Shown piece by piece: positions 56,595 to 64,000 of a stretch of 64,000 nt of DNA. The translations under genes and the position numbers were made by a program. Numbering within the stretch: position 1 is the first letter of the stretch; the number at the start of each line of letters is the position of its first letter. Under the pieces are notes generated by a model. The model saw only the letters and a program-made list of their open reading frames with translations. It was not told the origin of the DNA and made no database searches. The stretch comes from Toxorhynchites rutilus septentrionalis. Lineage: Eukaryota; Arthropoda; Insecta; Diptera; Culicidae. Location: contig NC_073744.1 in assembly GCF_029784135.1 (NCBI RefSeq), forward strand, positions 105,853,266-105,917,265. Reading direction: 5' to 3'.

Positions 56595-56970
56595 TTAAAA
56601 GCTTCTAGGGTTCGACATGGATTCCACCAGCTTCTGGCACGTGGTGACCGGGATGGTGTACCAACAAGCTTGGATTCTATCCAACAGTTGCTGCTTATTC
56701 TTCGACTTCTCCGTGTACACCGATCTTTTTACGATCTCCCATAGGTTCTCTATAGGGTTTAGTTCCGGTGACTGCGGTGGCCACTCCATGACATCGACTT
56801 TGTTATCCTGGAACCACTTTTGACGGTCTTGGCAGTGTGCTTCGGATCGTTATCCTGCATAAACTGCCATTTTAGGGGCATCTCCCAATCTTCTTGTGAC
56901 AGCATAACATCCCTTAGGATTTGGGCGTAGAGGTACTGTTACTTCGTTGGGATGGGGTTTACTGTTTGGA
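56595..56970 (-). pseudogene. Tc1-like transposase C-terminal fragment
   Basis: Minus strand reads QDNDPKHTAKTV (second catalytic Asp block), then after a frame change MEWPPQSPELNPIENLWEIV, with the DD34E Glu block PIENLW, and LLDRIQACWYTIPVTTCQKL, ending at SNPRSF. Upstream sequence near 56880-56970 preserves decayed transposase residues. There are no terminal repeats in view and the frame is broken. A different family from ITmD37E. Confidence 0.75.
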
Positions 56971-57086
56971 GGTCTTCGTAGAAGAAATCACCAAGGTTCT
57001 CGATGATATCAGCTCACCATACATTTGTTCCTATTAACCCGCAACCATTATTGTCACACCATGTCAATACCACATTTAAATCGTTC

Positions 57087-57400
57087 TATTTATAAAAAAA
57101 TGCAAATCCAAAATGGCTGTCAACACAAAATGGCGCCATATATATTTTTTTTCAAAACCTCATCAATATGGGTATCAAATAAAAGTGCTCGACTAGTAGA
57201 ACATAGCAGATCATGGAAAATCCAAATCCAAGATGAACGCAGTCCCCATTTAACTAATTACTTTGAAAATAGTTTCATTAAGCTTGACCTGTTTGTATGT
57301 ATGTTTGAATGTTTGATTATTTGTCCCACATTAATAGAAAATTGAACCCGTTCTTGTTGACTGATTGATCTGAAATTTGGAAGACATCTTTAATTCTACT
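57087..57400. repeat. Left arm of long inverted repeat
   Basis: About 310 bp that are repeated in inverted orientation at about 63685-64000: aatgcaaatccaaaatggc, cgccatatatattttttt, ctcatcaatatgggtatcaa, gtttgtatgtatgtttgaat, gtcccacattaatag and tttggaagacat all have inverted partners. Within the arm the block starting gtagaacatag is itself repeated. Together the arms look like a large foldback or non-autonomous DNA element. The I-clade element I-b lies between them. Confidence 0.75.
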
Positions 57401-57932
57401 GTGATTATAAAACTGCGTATTCCATGATCTTGAAAAAATCAATTTGGCCGCCCCTAAAAATTGACTGAATAGCTTGACTTGGATAACGCAAAACATGATA
57501 AACAACATAAATTTAAAAGGGTCGCCGCCACTAAATGGTTGACTATGTATTTTTAACAATCCCCCCAATATTGGTATTTTTTTTTTATTTAAATCATTTA
57601 TTTTCAATTGGCTCAGCAACGTTAAGCATCAATGAGCCGTGTTTGTGAATAGGGAAAAGCCCTTGTGAGTAGAACTATGCAAATGTTCTTTTTCAAAAAG
57701 GCATAAAAACCCTATAGATTTTTCAAGAAATGATACAATATAAATAATTATATAACAATACATAATAAAATAATATTTGAGGCTTCTTCTTGAGGATTTT
57801 TTGATAGAGTTAACCACCTCCTTGAAGATTGCGTGCGAATGCGTGAATCTGAATGTGTTTAAGTTCTGAGGGAAATAGTTGGAGAAAAATGAAAACATTA
57901 AAACCATAGATTATTGGTAAATAATAGAATTA

Positions 57933-60900
57933 TTAATAACAAAAAACAAAAAAAGTTGGAGATGTAAACGATAATTCAAAATAACAGAAAAAATACACAC
58001 ATACTCCTACTTGAAAGTGTATGGACTTGAGGAAATAATATATCAACGAAATAGCATCGAGATTGCGTGTAGCCAGAACGTCGCGGATCGAAACATAGGG
58101 TGTCATTCCCTTTTCGCGGAAATTTTCTATTAAAGATAACCTGTTATTTTGAAAATCAGAGCAATACCACACAATGTGATCAATATCGTGATAACTTATA
58201 CCGCAAACACATAAGTTACTATCACTAATATTAATTCGGAAAAGATGTGCATTCGAGGAATAATGATTAGACATTAGTCTGCACACTACCCGTATGAAAT
58301 CACGAGAATAATTATATCCTTTGAACCATGATTTGAGGGAAACTTTAGGAATGATAGAATACAGCCACCGACCTTTATCACTTCCATTCCAACTTGTCTG
58401 CCAAGATTCAAGTGCACGTTCACGAGGAATATTGAGATATTCATCAAAAGTAATGGGCCTATGAAATAAGACTCCTTCCATAGCGCCCTTTTTAGCTAGA
58501 AAATCTGCTTTTTCATTTCCTGGTATCGAACAATGAGAGGGAATCCATACAAAAGTGATATTAAATGATCTACTCATCAAAACACTTAAAAGCTGTTGGA
58601 TTCCACACAAGAAATACGAAGAATATCTAGACCTTACCGAACGAAGTGCCTCTAAAGAGCTGAGACTATCAGAAAAGATGTAAAAATGTTCGGGTGACAA
58701 GGACTGAATATGTTGTAAAGCAGTGTATATCGCAGCCAATTCCGCAACAAACACCGAACAAGGTAAACTAAGCTTACGGAATGTGGAGAAGTCAATTATT
58801 AATACCCCAAAGCCTGTGGAACCATGAAGACTGGATCCATCAGTAAAAAAAGTTTTGGTTGAGTCAATATGTTTATATCTTGACAAGAATATTGCAGGCA
58901 TAACTATTTGGCGGAGATCACCTGAAATACCACTAACATAAACTTTCATTGTCAAGTCAATTAATAGAAGGATTGAACAAAATTGAAGGAATGGATTGGA
59001 AACCAGATGAATCCGATGGGCTTTCCAGGGTCAGAAATTCATGATATAGTAACATTCGCTTAGATTGAGTACCTAAGGTTAGCATTTTTTCAAAGTTTGC
59101 TATCACTATCGGATTGAGTGTTTCACAACGAATCAAAAAACGGAATGATAACTCGAAAAAGCGCACAGAAAGAGGAAGGATGCCAGCTAAAATTTCTAGG
59201 CTCATTGTATGCGCTGACTGCATACATCCTAGAGCAATACGCAAACAGCGATATTGAATTCTCTCCAGTTGCAGAATATGAGTACGGGCAGCGGATCTGA
59301 AGCAAAAACTTCCATACTCCATAACAGATAGAACGGTTGTTTATACAACCTAATTAAGTCGTCAGGATGGGCCCCCCACCAAGTCCCTGTTATGGATCGA
59401 AGAAAATTTATTCGTTTCTGACATTTTTGTTTCAAGTAGCCTATGTGTTTACCCCATGTGCCTCTGGAGTCAAACACAACTCCTAAATACTTGAATGACA
59501 AAGAGAGCCTAATTGTTCTACCCAAAAGTTTAAGTTGCAGTTGAGCAGGATGGTGTTTTCTTGAAAACACAACCATCTCTGACTTTTCAGTAGAAAACTC
59601 AAAACCCAATTTACAAGCCCAATCAACCAAATTATCAAGAGAAATCTGCAAGGGATTATACAGATCAATACTGTCTTTGTCCATTACCGACACTACGCAA
59701 TCATCTGCATATTGTCTCAAAGTACAATTACCTGATAAACAAACATCAATGTCATTTACATAAAAGTTGTAAAGGATTGGACTAAGACATGAGCCTTGAG
59801 GGAGACCCATGTAGCTAATTCGTAAAACTGACGAAGAACCATGGGAAAAACTCATATGTTTTTCACGCATAAGGTAAAAACGAAAACTATTTAATTTTGG
59901 AGAAAACCCATTTAGATGAAGTTTTTTAAAAAGAACCTCAATGGAAACTGAATCAAAGGCACCCTTGATGTCTAGGAACACTGATGCCATTTGTTGCTTT
60001 TTACTCAAGGCGATGTCAACCTCTGATGAAAGCAGAGCAAGACAATCATTAGATCCTTTGCCTCTACGAAACCCGAACTGCGAAGGTGAGAGAAGGTTGT
60101 TGGATTCTATCCAGCTGTCTAAGCGACTTATAATCATTTTCTCTAATAATTTGCGAATGCAAGAAAGCATTGCTATTGGTCTATCAGAATTATAATCAGA
60201 CGCAGGTTTACCAGGTTTCAGAATAGCTATAACTTTGATCTGTCGCCACTCATGTGGAACAACGTTCTGCTCAAGAAAAACATTGAACAATTTTAACAAA
60301 CGTTTCTTCGCATTATCAGGAAGGTTTTTCAATAAGTTGAGTTTGATCCTATCTGACCCCGGAGCCGAATTGTAACATGACAGAAGTGCAAGCGAAAATT
60401 CAGCCATACTGAATGGAGGAGCAATATCATCAGATGTCTCCAGGAAGGGAGGTGGAGCGGGGGCTGAATCTGGGCATATCTTCTTGGCAAAGTTAAAAAT
60501 CCACCTTTCAGAATATTCAATCTGTTCATTTGAATGAGAAGAATTTCTCATTTGTCTGGCAACTCTCCAAAGAGTGCTCAAAGAAGACTCTCGGGAAAGC
60601 CCATTCACAAAATTACGCCAATAACCTCTTTTTTGGCTTTTATGAAATTTTGAATTTACGCTCCAGATAAATGTAATTGTCGTAACGTTCGCAGGAACCC
60701 GATTTACGCCAATCCTTGAACGCATTCGATTTTTCTTTATAAAGATCTGTGCAATCTTGATCCCACCACAGATTAGGAGGACGACTGCGAAACGAATTCC
60801 CAGGAAAACGTTTCGTCTGAGCATCAATAGCACTATCATGAATTAATCCAGCTAGAAAATTATACTCTTCTAACGGGGGTAACTCATGAACTAATGCCAC

Positions 60901-61668
60901 TGATTCTGAAATAATTGAAGAATATCTCTTCCAATCAATGTTTCTAGATAAATCATGCTGAACATTCATAGTTCCTGACGATTCAGAATAATTCGAAATA
61001 GAAACGGTGATTGGCAAATGATCACTTCCATATGGATCTTGGATAACCTTCAAATAACAATCTAATGATAAAGAGGAAGAACAAAGGGATAGATCTAAGC
61101 GACTTGCGCGGCCTGGTGATGGAGCAATTCTTGTTATATCACCTGTATTCAAAATTGTCATGTTGAATTCATCGCATAGATCATAAATAGAATTAGCTCT
61201 GCGATCGTCAAAAGACTCACCCCAACCAATTCCATGTGAGTTGAAATCTCCTAAAATAAGATGAGGTTGCGGTAGAAGCTCAATTATATTCACAAGGTTT
61301 CGATAATTAAGCATTGTACTTGGAGGAATATAAATAGAAGCAATGCACAAATCTCTACCCTTGATACGTGCCTGACACGCAAGAATTTCAATTCCTGTGA
61401 CTAAAGGCAAGGGAATCCTGTAAAATGGATAGCATTTTTTAATACCTATGAGAACTCCTCCATAGGAATCATCACGGTCTAAACGAATAATATTGAAATC
61501 ATGGATGTTTAACACATTGTCCGAACGAAGCCATATTTCAGATAAAGCAAACACATCACAATTCAAAAAATGATGCATTTGCTTGAAAGAGTCAAGTTTT
61601 GGTAGAAGACTTCTACAATTCCACTGTAAAATAGTAGATTTCTCTGACTCATTCAATAAATTAGGCAT
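57933..61668 (-). pseudogene. I-b ORF2, broken by frameshifts
   Basis: The endonuclease frame 60640-61668 includes LQWNCRSLLPKLDSF and LILGDFNSHGIGWGE. The RT frame (59229-60839) includes GYWRNFVNGLSRESS, VIAILKPGKPASDYNSDRP, SVFLDIKGAFDSVS and QYADDCVVSV, with the active site intact. A short thumb-region frame follows (58957-59322). The last frame (57933-58955) holds RNase H: FTDGSSLHGSTGFGVL, WIPSHCSIPGNEKADFLAKK and the C-terminal CVCGISYHDIDHIVWYC. The order equals that of I-a, but frameshifts or stops occur at each join. Confidence 0.85.
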
Positions 61669-63134
61669 CGAAATTAATGAAGGAGAGGAGGGGCCACTTT
61701 GAAACCATTTGCTTAGCTAACTGACTGATAGTAGGGAGCCAAGCAGAAATGAGACATTTCATTGAATCTGAAATTCCGAAAATATCAAAGATCCATCCAA
61801 CAATCGAAGAAAAAGAAATACCTCCTGTAAATGACTGGGGTTCAGGAGCCGATTGAGAAGCGAATCTGGAATGACATGACAATTCAGGGAAATGAACGTC
61901 ATAGTTAGAGGATCCCCAACCAGGAGGGTGATTGTTGGAAGGAGCAGAAAAATGAGAAGAAGCTTCTGGTTGATTAGAGGATAACCCTCTTTTTTTAGCA
62001 GGCTTGGAGGAGGAAGTATTTTTTCTCTTTCTAGCTCTTCTCGCGATTATTGGATCGAAAGTAGTATCCGATTCATCATTCTCTGAAAACAGAGAAACGA
62101 TTTTCTGAAACCTCGGATACCTGAGGTGAAGCTGCCTTAAGAATATCAGCAAAGGTTCGCTTAGAACGATCCTTAAGTGATTGTTTAAGTTTAATAGAAC
62201 GGGATTTGTATTTTGGACATTCCTTAACTGTGTGAGGAACACCTCCACAAAGAATGCATTTATCAGCATCCTTATTGCAAGTGCTTTCATCATGGTCGAT
62301 TCCACATTTAGAACATTTAATTTTATTGCAACAGAAGGTTTTAGTGTGACCTAACTGTTTGCAATTAGTGCATGTCATAATTTTGGGAGTAAATAATCGA
62401 ACTGGAAGACGAAGCTTATCAATGAGCACATAATTTGGAAGAGCTGTGCCCTCAAAGGAGATTCTGAAAGAACCAGATGGGAAATATTTCTTTTCGTTAC
62501 CATCCATTAAAAATGAATTCAGGGATCTTACTTCCAAAATTTTCACATGAGGAAGTTTTACATCATGAAAAATACCCTCTGCGTTTTCGAAATCTTTTAG
62601 TTGGAGAGATTTTTCCGAAACCACACCATCGATTTCAACAATGTGTGCCGAAATATACACTCGATATTCATCAGTGAACAAAGAATTATTAACAATCGCA
62701 TTAGCGTCTTTGCAATCCGAGAGCACAACACGAAGTTTGTCTTTATTCACTTTTGTAATTTCCAAGACACTTGAGTACTTAGACTTCAAGTCTTTGCAAA
62801 TTTGGGTCACCCTTAAAGGTTTCCCTTTGGGACGGAAGAATACCACCCAACGTGTTTTCGATGATCCCGAAACGTTCTGGTATTGTCGAATTCGAGAAAG
62901 ATTCTTGGAAGGAACATTCTCAATGATTGAATGCTGAAGAGAATTAATTGGATTTTGAACCGAGGTGATTGAAACAGGATCATTTGTTGGATGTGTAGAA
63001 TTTTTTGTTGGGTTGGGTGTCGAATTTGACAGTAATTGATTCTTCTTTTTCTTTGAAGGACGAACTTCAGAAAAACAATCATGAGGAGTATCTACGATGG
63101 TCATATCAACATCGGAGGTTTCGTTCCCCTTCAT
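61661..63134 (-). pseudogene. I-b ORF1, broken by a frameshift
   Basis: MKGNETSDVDMTIVDTPHDC, then WVVFFRPKGKPLRVTQICKD, VRLFTPKIMTCTNCKQLGHT and the knuckles CTNCKQLGHTKTFC, CSKCGIDHDESTC and CILCGGVPHTVKEC. Near 62090 the frame shifts, and the C-terminal part (RARKRKNTSSSKPAKKR) continues in another frame to the stop at 61661. It overlaps the ORF2 start as ATGCCTAA, as in I-a. Confidence 0.82.
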
Positions 63135-63576
63135 TTAGAAAAATTTGTGAAACAAAACTGAGAGTAGAAAGAGCATAAAACGTCTAACACGCACAGAAGT
63201 TAAAATAATTATATATGTATTAAAAAAAAAAAATTAAATAAATAAAGAAACAGATAAATAGAATAAAACAAAACAAAAACTTAGCTGCTTTATATTTTCC
63301 AGTGGCAAGAAATCTTCAAAAATCCTGTTCCAAGGTTCAATACAGCTTCACACACCGAAAGTACTTGAAAATGCAAAAATCGAATATCTTCTTCGGGGAA
63401 TTTCACTCGCTGAACAAATGGGTCCAGTAACTGCACTATTTCTTCCGGAAAAGGTTTTCAAAACGCTGAAATGTCTTAGAGAAAGAAAAATCACAAAGAA
63501 AATCTGAAATATTCGTTATGATGAAAATTATACGTCACCTTTATTCCACGGCTTGCTGATGTAATAATATCGGTAT

Positions 63577-64000
63577 TAATTGAAATGATTTGACTAATAG
63601 AATACAGTACATCCTCAAAATATTCCAAAGCAAGTTAGGTAAGAAATAAAAATTGAAAAAAAGGTGAATGGTTTTATTGTAGAGAAGTATGTCTTCCAAA
63701 AAATAAAAAAAAAATTAAAAAATTAATTTCAATTAATGTGGGACAACCCTACAAACACTCAAACATACATACGAACAGGGCAATCTGAATGAAACCATTG
63801 AATAGTAATTGTTCATGTGGAAACAGCGACCATCTTGAATTTTTATTTTTCATGATTTACTGTGTTCTACCAGGCGAGCACTTTCATTTGATACCTATAT
63901 TGATGGGGTTGTGAAAAAATATATATGGTGCCTACTTGTGGTGGCGGCCATATTGGATTTGCATTTTTCATAAGTAACTGTGTTCTACTAGTCAATCCCT
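63577..64000. repeat. Right arm of long inverted repeat
   Basis: From about 63685 to the window end this is the inverted partner of 57087-57400: ttaatgtgggacaa, caaacatacatacgaac, tttgatacctatattgatgg, atatatatggtgcc and ggccatattggatttgcatt. Two copies of the unit containing tactgtgttctac lie within about 120 bp. The window ends inside or at the outer edge of the element, so its limit is unknown. Confidence 0.7.

Larger units (their letters stand above)
57578..63565 (-). mobile_element. I-clade element I-b, near full length, frameshifted
   Basis: A 6.0-kb minus-strand element of the I clade, related to but distinct from I-a. The left end is a T-run at 57578. A candidate 11-bp target duplication with one mismatch flanks it (aatattggtat at 57567-57577, aatatcggtat at 63566-63576). 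ORF1 begins at 63134, giving a 5' UTR of about 430 bases, close to the 437 bases of I-a. At least four reading-frame breaks inactivate it (near 62090, 60650, 59330 and 58956). Confidence 0.85.

Overview
The window is a stretch of a large, repeat-rich insect genome, most probably a culicine mosquito. I infer this from a clearly insect-type teneurin gene, together with mosquito-type repeats: an ITmD37E Tc1-like transposon, I-clade (MosquI-like) and R1-clade non-LTR retrotransposons, an RTE/JAM1-like element and tRNA-derived SINE-like sequence. It is all one gene landscape. Seven coding exons of a plus-strand teneurin (Ten-m/Ten-a family) lie at 7747-56252 and are joined by consensus splice sites with matching phases. 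Two giant introns (21.4 kb at 7955-29344 and 24.2 kb at 29465-53678), plus the flanking introns, are packed with transposable elements. The exons encode the region from the last EGF/C-rich segment through the TTR-like domain and FN-plug into the NHL beta-propeller. The upstream EGF repeats, transmembrane segment and downstream YD-shell are outside the window.

Layout. 1-7746 (intron upstream of the first exon): a decayed mariner fragment, a decayed ZBED-type hAT transposase (1185-3480) interrupted by a 1.26-kb mariner, a 409-bp hAT-type MITE, a 56-bp retroposed scrap, a 104-bp retroposed scrap, and a 2.16-kb foldback element with about 0.8-kb arms. 7955-29344 (first giant intron): AT-rich sequence, a foldback MITE (11375-12303), two decayed RNase H-bearing non-LTR elements of LOA/I type (copies A and B; B carries a SINE-like insertion), an internally deleted mariner, an unidentified decayed coding relic, the 5' end of an R1 element, an ITmD37E transposon and a broken RTE element with a possible solo LTR in it. 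29465-53678 (second giant intron): a (TA)n array, then an old R1-clade element (R1-b) split into three pieces by two younger full-length insertions. These are R1-c (33510-39262, both ORFs open, 13-bp target duplication) and an I-clade element (39867-45876, both ORFs open, 12-bp target duplication). They are followed by a minus-strand R1 relic, half of a MITE, and an R1/LOA chimeric relic. After the last exon (56253-64000) there is a Tc1 fragment and a second long inverted repeat enclosing a frameshifted I-clade element that is nearly full length.

The host gene and its passengers do not cooperate. The teneurin exons are intact, while the elements record successive insertion, nesting, truncation and recombination. 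The strongest candidates for mobility, by reading frames alone, are R1-c and I-a, although I-a carries a leucine in place of the aromatic residue of the RT active-site motif. I found no prokaryotic-type system, CRISPR array or rRNA gene.
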